Below are positions 32,356-41,816 of a DNA stretch of 64,000 bases, one piece after another; within the stretch, counting starts at the first letter, position 1, and each line of letters begins with the position of its first letter. The notes under the pieces were generated by a model that saw only the letters and a list, made by a program, of their open reading frames with translations, had not been told where the DNA came from and made no database searches. Position numbers and translations under genes: made by a program. The stretch covers positions 372,001 through 436,000 of the forward strand of contig NZ_CP022987.1 in NCBI RefSeq assembly GCF_004022565.1. Reading direction: 5' to 3'. Origin of the DNA: Pollutimonas thiosulfatoxidans. GTDB taxonomy: Bacteria > Pseudomonadota > Gammaproteobacteria > Burkholderiales > Burkholderiaceae_B.

Positions 32356-34122
32356 TCACGCCCACCACTGCTTGATGGTGGCCCGTAGCGCTGCGGATCC
32401 GGACTCATTTTCTTTCAATAAAGCCTGGGCGTAGGCTTGGGCCTGCTTGGCCTCGATGTGAGGAGGAATCGGCGGGATTTCCGGGTCAGTGACCATCTCC
32501 AGCACGATCGGTCGATCGGCAGACAGCGCCCGGTCCCAGGCATCACCGATGTTGGCCGGGTCGTCGACCCGCATTCCATCCAGGCCCAGCAAGCGCGCAA
32601 ACTCTGCGTAGGGGCAGGGCGGCAGGAGCTGCGAGCCCGTAAACCTCGGGTCGCCGCCCATCGCCCGCTGCTCCCACGTCACCTGGTTAAGGTCGCCGTT
32701 GTTCAGCACCATGACGATCAAGGTAGGCGTCGACCAGTTCTTCCAGCGACCGGCAATGGTGATCAGTTCGTTAATGCCGTTCATTTGCATGGCGCCGTCG
32801 CCCACCAGGGCGATCACAGGTCGGTCGGGATAGGCCAGCTTGGCAGCCACGGCATAGGGCACCCCGCAACCCATGGAAGCCAGGCCGCCAGACACGGACC
32901 CCATCATGCCGTCTCGCAGCTTTACATCGCGCGCATACCAGTTGGCGGCCGAGCCAGAGTCGCAGGCGATGATGCTGCGCTCGGGCAGTCGCGATGACAG
33001 CTCCCAGAACACCCGTTGGGGGTTCAGGGGCTTGCCATCCACCATGGCGCGTGCCTGCATTGTTGTCCACCACTTGGCCACGTTGCGCTCCACGCGCTGG
33101 CGCCATACCCGGTTTTCCTGGCGTTTCAGCAGAGGGATGAGCGCCTGCAGCGTTGCCTTGCTGTCCCCGACCAGTCCCGATTCCACCGGATAACGCAGGC
33201 TGAGATTGCGCCCGTCCAGGTCGATCTGCACGGCTCGCGCCTGGCCCTCTTCGGGCAGAAACTCCGAATAAGGGAAAGACGTCCCCACCAATAGCAGGCG
33301 GTCGCAGTGCTGCATCAAGTCCCAACTGGGCTGTGTGCCCAGCAAGCCGATCGAGCCCGTTACATAAGGTAAATGGTCTGAAATCGCGGCCTTGCCCAGC
33401 AAGGCCTTGGCCACCCCGGCACCGAGCAACTCCGCTACCTGCATTATTTCCTCGGTGGCATGCAAGGCGCCAGCCCCTACCAGTATGGCCACCCGGTCGC
33501 CGCTGTTCAGGACTTCGGCGGCGTTCTGCAGACCGGCGGCTTGGGGCACATGCGCATGGGCGGTATAGCCTATGCCGGTGTGTACTGTGCCGTGCGCACG
33601 CGCAGGGGTAGGCACAGCAGGTAGATCCTGCACATCGTTCGGCAAGATGATGCAGGTAACGCTGCGTCTTTCCATCGCTATCCGCATCGCACGGTCCACC
33701 AAGTGCCTGACCTGCACGGGACTGGACGCCATATGGACAAAGTCTTTCGCCACATCCTTGAAAAGATTGAGTAAGTCCACCTCTTGCTGGTAGTCGCCGC
33801 CCAAGGCCGACCGGGCCTGTTGGCCGACTATGGCCACCACGGGCTGATGATCCATCTTGGCGTCGTACAGGCCGTTAAGCAGATGGATGGCGCCGGGGCC
33901 GGACGTAGCCAGGCATACGCCAACCTGGCCGGTGAATTTGGCGTGCGCGCAGGCCATGAAGGCGGCAGTCTCTTCATGACGTGCCTGGACGAATTCCAGA
34001 TCTTCCTGCGTGCGGCCGAAGGCACCAATCAAGCCGTTGATCCCGTCGCCGGGATAACCGAAAACACGTGTGATGCCCCAGGCAGAAAGACGTTGCAGGA
34101 TGAAGTCGGAAACAGTCTGCAT
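32356..34122 (-). CDS. thiamine-pyrophosphate-dependent enzyme (pyruvate oxidase / acetolactate synthase-like)
   Basis: 588-residue enzyme with the three-domain TPP fold: PYR domain (RVFGYPGDGINGLIGAF, catalytic Glu in ARHEETAAFMA near residue 51), a central nucleotide-binding-type domain, and the PP domain with VGDGAMQMNGINELITI and VLNNGDLNQVTWEQ. Family members decarboxylate pyruvate or related 2-oxoacids; PoxB-like pyruvate:quinone oxidase and acetolactate synthase are closest by eye. It lacks a small regulatory partner next to it. It lies 28 bp after the short-chain dehydrogenase gene on the same strand, in a set with Ku and LigD. Confidence 0.8.
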   Translation of the reverse strand: MQTVSDFILQRLSAWGITRVFGYPGDGINGLIGAFGRTQEDLEFVQARHEETAAFMACAHAKFTGQVGVCLATSGPGAIHLLNGLYDAKMDHQPVVAIVGQQARSALGGDYQQEVDLLNLFKDVAKDFVHMASSPVQVRHLVDRAMRIAMERRSVTCIILPNDVQDLPAVPTPARAHGTVHTGIGYTAHAHVPQAAGLQNAAEVLNSGDRVAILVGAGALHATEEIMQVAELLGAGVAKALLGKAAISDHLPYVTGSIGLLGTQPSWDLMQHCDRLLLVGTSFPYSEFLPEEGQARAVQIDLDGRNLSLRYPVESGLVGDSKATLQALIPLLKRQENRVWRQRVERNVAKWWTTMQARAMVDGKPLNPQRVFWELSSRLPERSIIACDSGSAANWYARDVKLRDGMMGSVSGGLASMGCGVPYAVAAKLAYPDRPVIALVGDGAMQMNGINELITIAGRWKNWSTPTLIVMVLNNGDLNQVTWEQRAMGGDPRFTGSQLLPPCPYAEFARLLGLDGMRVDDPANIGDAWDRALSADRPIVLEMVTDPEIPPIPPHIEAKQAQAYAQALLKENESGSAALRATIKQWWA

Positions 34123-34150
34123 ATTGCTTGTGCTTGGACTAGCCCAGGGG

Positions 34151-35167
34151 CTAGTCCCGTCCTTTGGTCTTGGGCAGGCAGTGCACTACGGCAACGGCGG
34201 TCGCAATCCCCGCAGCGGTCCATGTTAGTGCACGCCAGCGCGTGTTCATGTCTGTGTACAGGCTGCGGCGGTGCACCCGATAGGGGCTGTTGCCGTGTTC
34301 GACGTCTCCGTCGCCGGCGTCCCACAGTGCATCGCGGCTGGATTGGGCGGCGCGCGTGCTGCGCTGAGCCTGCATCATGGTTCGCCCGAACAGGCGGTCC
34401 GAGACGGCCGGCAACTTTTGACCCAGTGCGGAAATCAACTTCGATGCGCTACCTACGAAGACGTCACGTATGGGATGCTCTGCCGCATAAAGTATCGCTT
34501 CGGCCACTGCGCGCGGGCTGTATACCGGCGGAGGCAGTTGCGGTTCGACGTCCATGTAGTTCTTGGCATGCTCGACAAAGCGACTGTTGACCGAAGCGGG
34601 CTTGATCAAGGTAACCGAGATCGGCACCCCTTCCGCTTCGAGTTCCATGCGCAGCGAGTCGGTATAACCCTTTACGGCGTGTTTCGAGGCCGAGTACGCA
34701 CCCTGCAGCGGAATGGCCCGGTCGGATACCTCGCTGCCCACATTGATCAGTGCGCCACCAGTGTCTCGCATATGGGCCACGGCCGTCAGCGACCCATACA
34801 CGACTCCCCAGAAGTTGGTCTCGAACAGCTGTCGCTGGTCTTCGATGGCCACATCCTCCAGTTTGCCGAATATGGAGACACCGGCATTATTCACCCAGGT
34901 GTCGAAGCCGCCGAAAGCGGTCTTGGCGGTATCCATAATTTTCTGATGATCTTCCTGCACCCCCACGTCTGCGGTAACGGCTACGGCCCGGCTGCCGCGG
35001 GACTCCAGCTCGTCGACGAGCGCATCGAGGGCCTTGCGGTTGCGGCTTGCAAGCACCAGGCGCGCGCCACGGCGGGCGGCCTCGCGTGCTGTGGCCAAGC
35101 CGATGCCGCTGCTGGCGCCAGTAATGACGATGACCTGTTTATCCAGTGGTCGTAGTGAGATTTTCAA
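34151..35167 (-). CDS. short-chain dehydrogenase/reductase with C-terminal extension
   Basis: 338-residue NAD(P)-dependent oxidoreductase. Cofactor motif TGASSGIGLA near the N-terminus, N-N-A-G in TWVNNAGVSIFG, catalytic Tyr-x3-Lys in YSASKHAVKG. The core ends near residue 250. An extension follows, with a charged linker and a hydrophobic segment (WTAAGIATAVAVVHCLP) close to the C-terminus that may tether it to the membrane. Substrate unknown. Such SDRs are often found with stress genes, and here it follows LigD by 106 bp. Confidence 0.82.
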   Translation of the reverse strand: MKISLRPLDKQVIVITGASSGIGLATAREAARRGARLVLASRNRKALDALVDELESRGSRAVAVTADVGVQEDHQKIMDTAKTAFGGFDTWVNNAGVSIFGKLEDVAIEDQRQLFETNFWGVVYGSLTAVAHMRDTGGALINVGSEVSDRAIPLQGAYSASKHAVKGYTDSLRMELEAEGVPISVTLIKPASVNSRFVEHAKNYMDVEPQLPPPVYSPRAVAEAILYAAEHPIRDVFVGSASKLISALGQKLPAVSDRLFGRTMMQAQRSTRAAQSSRDALWDAGDGDVEHGNSPYRVHRRSLYTDMNTRWRALTWTAAGIATAVAVVHCLPKTKGRD

Positions 35168-35273
35168 GTGAACCTCCTTAGGCAGTACAGCCTGCGAGCG
35201 GGTGTGGCGGTTTCTGACGGAGTTTCTGCGGCAAGTTTCGGGCCTGCCCTGTCTGGCCCGTGTGGGACCCAGA

Positions 35274-37790
35274 TCAAGACGACGAGTTGAATCCCAGGAT
35301 CCTCATGGCGCGCGTCAGGGTTCGGGCTTCGTCTTCGTACGACTCCCATGGCGCGTTGCCGACGTCCAGGCGCTCGTGAATATTCCTCACATGCCATTGC
35401 GCAGAACTCTTCAATTGGGGGATCTCGTCCCAGGTGACGGGTACCGACACACCCATGCCGGGACGCGCCCGAGCGGACCAGGCGCAAACCGTGGTCGCGC
35501 CAAAGCCGTTGCGCAGATAGTCGATGAAAATTTTCCCGACTCGGTTACGCGGACCGCTCTTGGCCGAGAAGCGCCTGGGAAAGGTTTTGGCCAGATGCTG
35601 CACGATGGCCTGCGAGAAATCCTTGACGGTATCCCAGTCGTGGCGGCGCTTCAGCGGAACGACCACATGCAGACCCTTGCCGCCACTGGTTTTGGCGAAT
35701 GAAGGCAACTCCAGTTCTTCGAGGAAGGCCCGCACTACCATGGCGGCCTCTTGCATGGCGGGCCATTCGACGCCCTTGCCGGGATCCAGGTCGAAGGTCA
35801 TGCGATCCGGCTTGCCTATCAGTGTCTTCACGCCATTCCAGGTATGGAATTCCATGACGTTCATTTGAGCCGCAGAAACCAGTCCCTGTGCTGCAGCCAC
35901 TTCCATCAGCGGCTCATGGTCCGGATCGAGCTCGGGCGACAGCAAGCGCACGCCGGTGATCGTGGGTTTGTCCATATGCTTCTGAAAGAACATCTGCCCA
36001 TCCACCCCTTCGGGGGCGCGCACGAGCGATACCGGGCGACCCTTCAAATGGGGCAGCATCAGATCGCCCACCAGCGCGTAATAACGCAGCAGGTCTATTT
36101 TGCGCAGCCCCGTTGATTTGTCGATGATGCGTTCGGGATTGGTGACCTTCACGCCGCCCAGCGGCGAGGGTTCGGGCAGTGGGGGGCTTTGCGTGGCTTT
36201 AGCGCGGCGGGCTTTACCGTTGGTAGCGGTCGGCATACTGGTCTCCCGGATGATGGCGGTGGCCGGCTTGTCGCTGCGCAGGCCATGAAAAACAGAGTGC
36301 CGTATGCGGCCGGTATTGGTCCACTGGCCAAACGAGACCTCGGCCAGCAACTCGGGCTTCACCCAGTGCGCCCGCCCGTCCATGCCGGTGGAGGTTTCGA
36401 ATGGACGCGTGTCGGAATGCAGCGCGTCCAGTTTCGTTCGAATATCTTTCAGCGAGCGCGCATTGAAGCCGGTGCCGACATTGCCGGCGTAGCGCAGCTT
36501 GCCCTTGTCGTCATGCACGCCCAGCAGCAGCGACCCTATGCCCTCGCGCGATCCTTGCGGGTCGGTGTATCCGCCGATCACGAACTCTTGCCGCAGGCTG
36601 CACTTAAGCTTGATCCAATCGCTGGACCGGCTGGATCGATAGTGCGATGTCTTGCGTTTGCCAATGACGCCTTCCAGGCCCAGCTTGCAGGCCGAAGCCA
36701 CAATGTCGCGGGCCGCGACATCGAAAGTAGCGCTGAATCTCACCGTGCCGTCGCTGGCGTCTTCGAGCAATGACTCCAGCATGTCGCGTCTGTCGATCAA
36801 GGGAAGGCTACGTAGGTCGCGGCCCTTGCAGTAAGGCATGTCGAACAAGTAGTAAACGATGCGACTGGTTCTGGCGGTGTCGAAGGCGCCTTGCAGCGCT
36901 TGAAAGCTGGGCATGCCGTTGTCGTTCAACATGACGATCTCTCCGTCATACCAGCCGGCGGGCAGCTTTCGCCGCTTCAGTTCTTTGGCCAGATGCGGCA
37001 GGCGCGAGGTCCAGTCATTGCCGTTGCGGGTGAACAACTGTATGGACTTGGCGTCTATGCGCGCCAGCAGCCGATAGCCGTCGAACTTAATCTCATAAAG
37101 CCAATCTTCGGGATGGGCCGGTGGCTCGTCGACCAGGGTGGCCAACTGAGGTTTAAGCGTCGCCGGCAATGCGGCCTTGATGCCCGCGCTCTCGATAGAT
37201 GGCCTGGCCACTGGCTTATCGCCTGCCGGCTCTGGCTCCGCCAGGCCCGCCACGCTGTCAGGCATTTCGTCCACGACGCTGAATTCGACTGACGGCCTGA
37301 CAAATTCATCCTTTTCTTTGATCAGCAGCCAGGGATCCTGCTTTTCCGACTTACCCTTCATGCGTACCAGCGTCCACCGGCCCCTTAGTTTGTGGCCGCG
37401 CAGTTCAAACTTAAGTTTGCCTGCTTCATAGTCCTTGCGTGCTTCGCCCAGCGGCAACCAGCTGCCCTTGTCCCAGATAATGACTTTTCCGGCACCATAT
37501 TGTTTGGGCGGTATCTCGCCTTCGAAGCTGTTGTACGAGAGGGGGTGGTCCTCTACATGTACCGCCATGCGTTTGTCGGCGGGGTCGTAGCTAGGCCCCT
37601 TGGGCACCGCCCAGCTCTTCATGGTGCCATCCAGCTCCAGCCGGAAGTCGTAGTGCAGGCGGCTGGCCCAGTGTTTCTGTACGACAAAAGCGGGGGCGGA
37701 CTCGTTCGCCTGACCGCCCTCGGCGGGTTCGGAAGTAACGCTGAAGTTCCGTTTGGACTTATAGCGCTTCAGCGGATCGGCTTTGGTCAT
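35274..37790 (-). CDS. ligD: DNA ligase D, multifunctional NHEJ ligase
   Basis: 838-residue end-joining enzyme that cleans, fills and seals double-strand breaks with Ku. Domain order is phosphoesterase-ligase-polymerase. The phosphoesterase part (residues about 35-165) has H40, H46, D48 and H82 in HWASRLHYDFRLELDG and EDHPLSYNSFEG. The ligase part has the adenylation Lys235 in YEIKFDGYRLLARID and a C-terminal OB fold (VKPELLAEVSFGQWT). The polymerase/primase part (about 550-838) carries the metal Asp pair D667/D669 in MTFDLDPGKGVEW. Starts 24 bp after the ku stop on the same strand. Confidence 0.95.
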   Translation of the reverse strand: MTKADPLKRYKSKRNFSVTSEPAEGGQANESAPAFVVQKHWASRLHYDFRLELDGTMKSWAVPKGPSYDPADKRMAVHVEDHPLSYNSFEGEIPPKQYGAGKVIIWDKGSWLPLGEARKDYEAGKLKFELRGHKLRGRWTLVRMKGKSEKQDPWLLIKEKDEFVRPSVEFSVVDEMPDSVAGLAEPEPAGDKPVARPSIESAGIKAALPATLKPQLATLVDEPPAHPEDWLYEIKFDGYRLLARIDAKSIQLFTRNGNDWTSRLPHLAKELKRRKLPAGWYDGEIVMLNDNGMPSFQALQGAFDTARTSRIVYYLFDMPYCKGRDLRSLPLIDRRDMLESLLEDASDGTVRFSATFDVAARDIVASACKLGLEGVIGKRKTSHYRSSRSSDWIKLKCSLRQEFVIGGYTDPQGSREGIGSLLLGVHDDKGKLRYAGNVGTGFNARSLKDIRTKLDALHSDTRPFETSTGMDGRAHWVKPELLAEVSFGQWTNTGRIRHSVFHGLRSDKPATAIIRETSMPTATNGKARRAKATQSPPLPEPSPLGGVKVTNPERIIDKSTGLRKIDLLRYYALVGDLMLPHLKGRPVSLVRAPEGVDGQMFFQKHMDKPTITGVRLLSPELDPDHEPLMEVAAAQGLVSAAQMNVMEFHTWNGVKTLIGKPDRMTFDLDPGKGVEWPAMQEAAMVVRAFLEELELPSFAKTSGGKGLHVVVPLKRRHDWDTVKDFSQAIVQHLAKTFPRRFSAKSGPRNRVGKIFIDYLRNGFGATTVCAWSARARPGMGVSVPVTWDEIPQLKSSAQWHVRNIHERLDVGNAPWESYEDEARTLTRAMRILGFNSSS

Positions 37791-37814
37791 GGAGGGCCTT
37801 GCGCTGGTAGCTGA

Positions 37815-38822
37815 TCAAGCCGCCTTGCGGCTCGATTTGGCGGAGGTCTTCTTGGCTGCTGCTTTTTTGGCGGGCGCTTTCTTGGCTGCTGGTTTCTTGC
37901 TGGCGGCTTTACTGACAGCGGTTTTCTTGCTTGTTGTGCTCTTGTCGGCGGCCTTGCTGGTTTTGGTAGTCTTGCTGACCGTTTTGCCCGAAGCGCTGTC
38001 GTTCTGTTCGCCGCCGTCCTTGTTCAGGCTGCGCCGGAGCATTTCGGTCAGGTCCAGTATCTTGGCGCTGCCGGTTTCAGCCTCTTGCGTTTCTGGCTCG
38101 CTGACCGTCTCGGTTTCACCCGCTTCCACTTTTTCCTTCACCAGTTGCAGGATCTGCTCCTTGAACGAATCGGTAAAGATCTCCGGCTTCCACTTGCCGC
38201 TCATGTCTTTGACCAGTTGTTCTCCCATGGCCATTTCCTTCTCCGTCAATCCTGTGGACTTCGTGCCTTCGGCCGGCAGGTTAAGTTCGTCCCACGAGCG
38301 GATTTCGTCCTCCCACCGCAACAGGTTCAGTATCAGCGCAGGTCCGCAGGGCAGCAGCACGGCCAGATGCTGCTTGGTCTGGATGACGACTTTCGCAATA
38401 CCGACCTTATTGGTTTTCCGCAGCACCTCCCGCAACAGGGCATACACTTTGGCGCCTTTGTTGATGGGCGACATGTAATAGGGGCGTTCCAGATAAACGA
38501 AGGGAATGTCCTTCAGGGATACAAAGGCTTCGATTTCTACGGTCTGTGTTGTCTTGGGGTAGGCGGCGGCGATTTCTTCCGGCGACAGCACGACGTACTG
38601 ACCGTCTTCGTATTCGATGCCTTTGACGATGTTGTCTTTGTCTATTTCTTTGCCGGTCGCTTTATTGATGCGCTTGTAGCCGACGGGGTCCATGCTGCGC
38701 TTGTCCAGCCAGTCGAAGTCCAGACCCTGTTGGGTGGTGGCAGAGTGCAGGGCGACTGGTATGTGGACCAATCCGAACGAGATCGCGCCTTTCCAGAGGG
38801 CGCGCTTGCTGGTAGTGGCCAT
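37815..38822 (-). CDS. ku: Ku protein, DNA double-strand-break end-binding
   Basis: 335-residue homodimeric ring protein that loads on DNA ends and recruits LigD. The core starts RALWKGAISFGLVHIPVALHSAT and includes FVYLERPYYMSPINKGAKVYALLREVL and LNLPAEGTKSTGLTEKEMAMGEQLV. The last 60 or so residues are a Lys/Ala/Ser-rich repeat tail (AAKKAPAKKAAAKK-like), as in Ku proteins whose basic tail holds DNA. The ATG at 38822 is used; the in-frame extension to 38861 is not family sequence. First gene of the minus-strand unit. Confidence 0.95.
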   Translation of the reverse strand: MATTSKRALWKGAISFGLVHIPVALHSATTQQGLDFDWLDKRSMDPVGYKRINKATGKEIDKDNIVKGIEYEDGQYVVLSPEEIAAAYPKTTQTVEIEAFVSLKDIPFVYLERPYYMSPINKGAKVYALLREVLRKTNKVGIAKVVIQTKQHLAVLLPCGPALILNLLRWEDEIRSWDELNLPAEGTKSTGLTEKEMAMGEQLVKDMSGKWKPEIFTDSFKEQILQLVKEKVEAGETETVSEPETQEAETGSAKILDLTEMLRRSLNKDGGEQNDSASGKTVSKTTKTSKAADKSTTSKKTAVSKAASKKPAAKKAPAKKAAAKKTSAKSSRKAA

Positions 38823-38920
38823 GGCTGTGGTTCTCCTTTTATGCCAGAGGGGGCGGAGCAAGATGCGTGCCTGGCTATGCTCATCTGCACAGGCTTCTTG
38901 ATCCGACAGGGACTGTGAGT

Positions 38921-38939
38921 CGTAATGAAAATCGTTTAC
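38921..38939 (+). promoter_or_regulatory. Fur-box-like site upstream of the imelysin operon
   Basis: CGTAATGAAAATCGTTTAC matches 13 of 19 positions of the Fur consensus by eye, 66 bp upstream of the first gene. Imelysin operons are iron-regulated in Pseudomonas, which supports the call. Confidence 0.6.
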
Positions 38940-39004
38940 AATCGCATCTTGCTAAAAAAGGGCGGGCCCGCTGCGGTTCTTGCCGTCGTACCCAAGGGGA
39001 AAGA

Positions 39005-40300
39005 ATGCGCCGATTGTTGTTGGGAGCGGGTGTTGCCGCGTTCATGGCCGCGAATGTTTATGCCGCTACAGAGCCGGCTGCGGTTACGAAAACGTATGCG
39101 GATATTGCTCAGGCCGAGTATGAAGATGCGCTGGCGACTGCCAAGGTTTTGCAGAAGTCTGTGCATGCCTTACTGGAAAAGCCCAGCGCCGCCGCACTGG
39201 AAGATGCCAGGAACGCTTGGTTGCAGGCCCGGGTGCCTTATCAGCAAACTGAAGCCTATCGATTTGGCAACCCTATTGTCGACGCCTGGGAGGGCAGCGT
39301 AAACGCCTGGCCCCTGGACGAGGGCATGATCGATTATGTTGATGCGTCTTACGGAACCGACTCGGACACCAACGCCTATTACGTGGTGAACGTGGTTGCC
39401 AACAACACGCTGAATGTGGGCGGAAAATCTGTGGATGCCATCGAGATCACGCCCGAGCTTTTGCGCAATGTGCTGCACGAGGCCGATGGCAATGAGGCCA
39501 ATGTCGCGACGGGCTATCACGCCGTGGAGTTCATGTTGTGGGGGCAGGATTTAAACGGCAGCGGTCCGGCGCCAACTGATCGTACCGGCTCGCCTCAGGA
39601 AAGACACGCCGGCAGCAGGCCTTATACCGATTTCGATCCTGCCAATTGCACTGGGGGCAACTGCGAGCGCCGCGGGCAATACCTGAAGGTCGTGACCGAC
39701 ATGCTGGTCGCCGACCTGCAAGACATGGTCGAACAATGGCAATCGGATGGCGCCGCCCGCCAGGCTGTGCAGCAGGAGCCGCGAGCCGGCCTGGTCGCCA
39801 TGCTGACCGGACTGGGTAGCTTGTCTTATGGCGAATTGGCTGGCGAACGCATCAAACTGGGTCTGATGCTGCACGACCCCGAGGAAGAGCACGACTGCTT
39901 TTCCGACAACACGCATAATTCGCACTTCTACAATCAGGTCGGCATGATGAATGTCTACCTGGGCGAGTATCAGCGGGTGGATGGCTCCACCGTGAAAGGC
40001 GCCAGCCTGTCCGACCTCGTCAAGGCCAAGGATGGGGCGCTCGATGCAGAGATGCGTGACAAGCTGCAAGCCACGTTCAAAGCCATGCAGGCCATGAAGT
40101 CCCGTGCCGAACAAGTGGAAACCTACGACCAGATGATCGGGCAGGGCAACCAGGAAGGCAATGCCGTGGTGCAGGCCGTGATCGATGCCCTGGTTGAGCA
40201 AACGCGCAGCATAGAGCGAGTAATCGTGGCTCTGGACCTGGGAGCCGTAGCGATTGAAGGCTCTGAAAGCCTGGATAACCCGAACGCTGTATTTCAATAG
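39005..40300 (+). CDS. imelysin-family iron-regulated periplasmic protein (IcmP-like)
   Basis: 431-residue peptidase M75/imelysin-fold protein with a signal peptide (MRRLLLGAGVAAFMAANVYA). The family G-x-H-x2-E motif is G170-Y-H172-A-V-E175 in VATGYHAVEFMLWGQD. IcmP of Pseudomonas aeruginosa is the named relative. It is thought to bind metal or heme-type ligands rather than act as a protease. The start at 39005 is fixed by the signal peptide. It is the first of four envelope genes whose ends overlap or abut, behind a Fur-like box. Confidence 0.9.
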   Translation: MRRLLLGAGVAAFMAANVYAATEPAAVTKTYADIAQAEYEDALATAKVLQKSVHALLEKPSAAALEDARNAWLQARVPYQQTEAYRFGNPIVDAWEGSVNAWPLDEGMIDYVDASYGTDSDTNAYYVVNVVANNTLNVGGKSVDAIEITPELLRNVLHEADGNEANVATGYHAVEFMLWGQDLNGSGPAPTDRTGSPQERHAGSRPYTDFDPANCTGGNCERRGQYLKVVTDMLVADLQDMVEQWQSDGAARQAVQQEPRAGLVAMLTGLGSLSYGELAGERIKLGLMLHDPEEEHDCFSDNTHNSHFYNQVGMMNVYLGEYQRVDGSTVKGASLSDLVKAKDGALDAEMRDKLQATFKAMQAMKSRAEQVETYDQMIGQGNQEGNAVVQAVIDALVEQTRSIERVIVALDLGAVAIEGSESLDNPNAVFQ

Positions 40301-41816
40301 TCCGAATGTGAAATTCTTAGTTGGCTTGACTGTTTTAGGCATCACGCTGGCCGCCTCGGCCGGCGTGTTTGAGCACCGCAGCGATCTCACTGCCGAAGAT
40401 CGCCAGCGGGTGGCTGCCATTACGGCAGCTACGACTGACTTCAGCAAGGCCGAGCCCTTCGAAGTCATGCAGGGCGGCGCGGGTACCGTCAACAAGATCG
40501 TCAACGCCGACATCTACTCCCATCCGGCGGCCAATCTCGACTTTGAAGGGCGCCAGGAGTTCATGGTCGGCAACGGCCTGTTCCGCAAGGATTGGGTCTC
40601 TTCCCCCTCATCGACCCAGGCTTCCGACGGACTTGGACCTTTATTCAATGCACGCTCGTGCCAGGGCTGCCATGTTAAGGACGGTCGTGGCACCGTGCCC
40701 GGCTTTGATCCCCTGGAGCAAAACGATGCGGTCGCCTTATTGGTCCGCCTGTCCTTGCCTGCCAGCGCTGAGGAAGCCCGGCAACGCATAGACCAAGGCG
40801 AGGTCGCATCCTTGCCGGATCCTGTCTACGGCCATCAACTCCAGCCCTTCGCCGTCGCCGGCCTGCCTGCCGAAGGGCAGATCAAGATCGACTATGAAGA
40901 GATCCCCGTTCGCTTAAGTGGCGGAGAAACGTCCACCCTCATGAACCCGTCCTATCGCATCGAAAACCTGGGATACGGCCCGCTGCATCCGCAGACCCGG
41001 CTCTCTCCGCGCCTGGCGCCGCCCATGCTGGGGCTGGGCTTGCTCGAGGCCATACATCAGGACGATATCCTGGCCAATGCGGCGCGTGACCATGGCGATG
41101 GTGTTTCCGGTCGCGCTAACTGGATCCGAGATCCGCAAACCGGTCAGCAGGTGCTGGGCCGTTTCAACTGGAAAGCGGGTCAGCCCACGGTGGCGCATCA
41201 GTCGGCCAATGCCTTCTCGGGCGACATGGGCTTGTCTACGCCTATGTTCCCCCGCCATTCCGGCGATTGCACGCCCAGCCAAAAGCTTTGTCACGACATG
41301 CCGCATGGCGCACAAGCCCATCTGGGTGAACACGAAGTGCCCGCGCGCCTGATGGACTTCGTGACGACCTATTCGGAGAACCTCGCGCTGCCGCAGCGCC
41401 GGGAGGTTAGCGACGCCCGTGTGCTGGCCGGCAAGAAGCTGTTCTATGAATCCAACTGCATTGCCTGCCACGTACCCAAATACGTCACCCGCCGCGATGC
41501 CGAACGCCCGGAGCATCGCTTCCAACTGATATGGCCTTACACCGACCTGCTGCTGCATGACATGGGGTCAGGTCTTGCAAGCGATCATGCCGAGGGCGAT
41601 GCCAGCGGCCGCGAGTGGCGCACCCCACCGCTATGGGGCATAGGCCTGACCAAAACCGTCAACCCCAACGCCACCTGGCTGCACGATGGGCGGGCGCGCA
41701 GCCTGCTCGAGGCCATACTGTGGCACGGGGGCGAGGCGCAGGCGGCCCGCGATCGCGTGGTCGCGATGACACCTGCCGAACGTGCCGACCTCATCCGATT
41801 TTTGGAATCTCTCTGA
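40254..41816 (+). CDS. di-haem oxidoreductase (DHOR family c-type cytochrome)
   Basis: 520-residue exported cytochrome. Two haem c attachment motifs are present: CQGCH (C136-H140) and CIACH in FYESNCIACHVPKY. The family stretch SDGLGPLFNARSCQGCHVKDGRGT is plain. A hydrophobic export segment FLVGLTVLGITLAASA precedes the mature part. The start is uncertain: TTG at 40254 overlaps the previous gene by 47 bp, while GTG at 40308 would give a shorter signal peptide just after that gene. Proteins of this family accompany imelysins; an iron- or peroxide-linked redox role is inferred. Confidence 0.88.
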   Translation: MKALKAWITRTLYFNSPNVKFLVGLTVLGITLAASAGVFEHRSDLTAEDRQRVAAITAATTDFSKAEPFEVMQGGAGTVNKIVNADIYSHPAANLDFEGRQEFMVGNGLFRKDWVSSPSSTQASDGLGPLFNARSCQGCHVKDGRGTVPGFDPLEQNDAVALLVRLSLPASAEEARQRIDQGEVASLPDPVYGHQLQPFAVAGLPAEGQIKIDYEEIPVRLSGGETSTLMNPSYRIENLGYGPLHPQTRLSPRLAPPMLGLGLLEAIHQDDILANAARDHGDGVSGRANWIRDPQTGQQVLGRFNWKAGQPTVAHQSANAFSGDMGLSTPMFPRHSGDCTPSQKLCHDMPHGAQAHLGEHEVPARLMDFVTTYSENLALPQRREVSDARVLAGKKLFYESNCIACHVPKYVTRRDAERPEHRFQLIWPYTDLLLHDMGSGLASDHAEGDASGREWRTPPLWGIGLTKTVNPNATWLHDGRARSLLEAILWHGGEAQAARDRVVAMTPAERADLIRFLESL

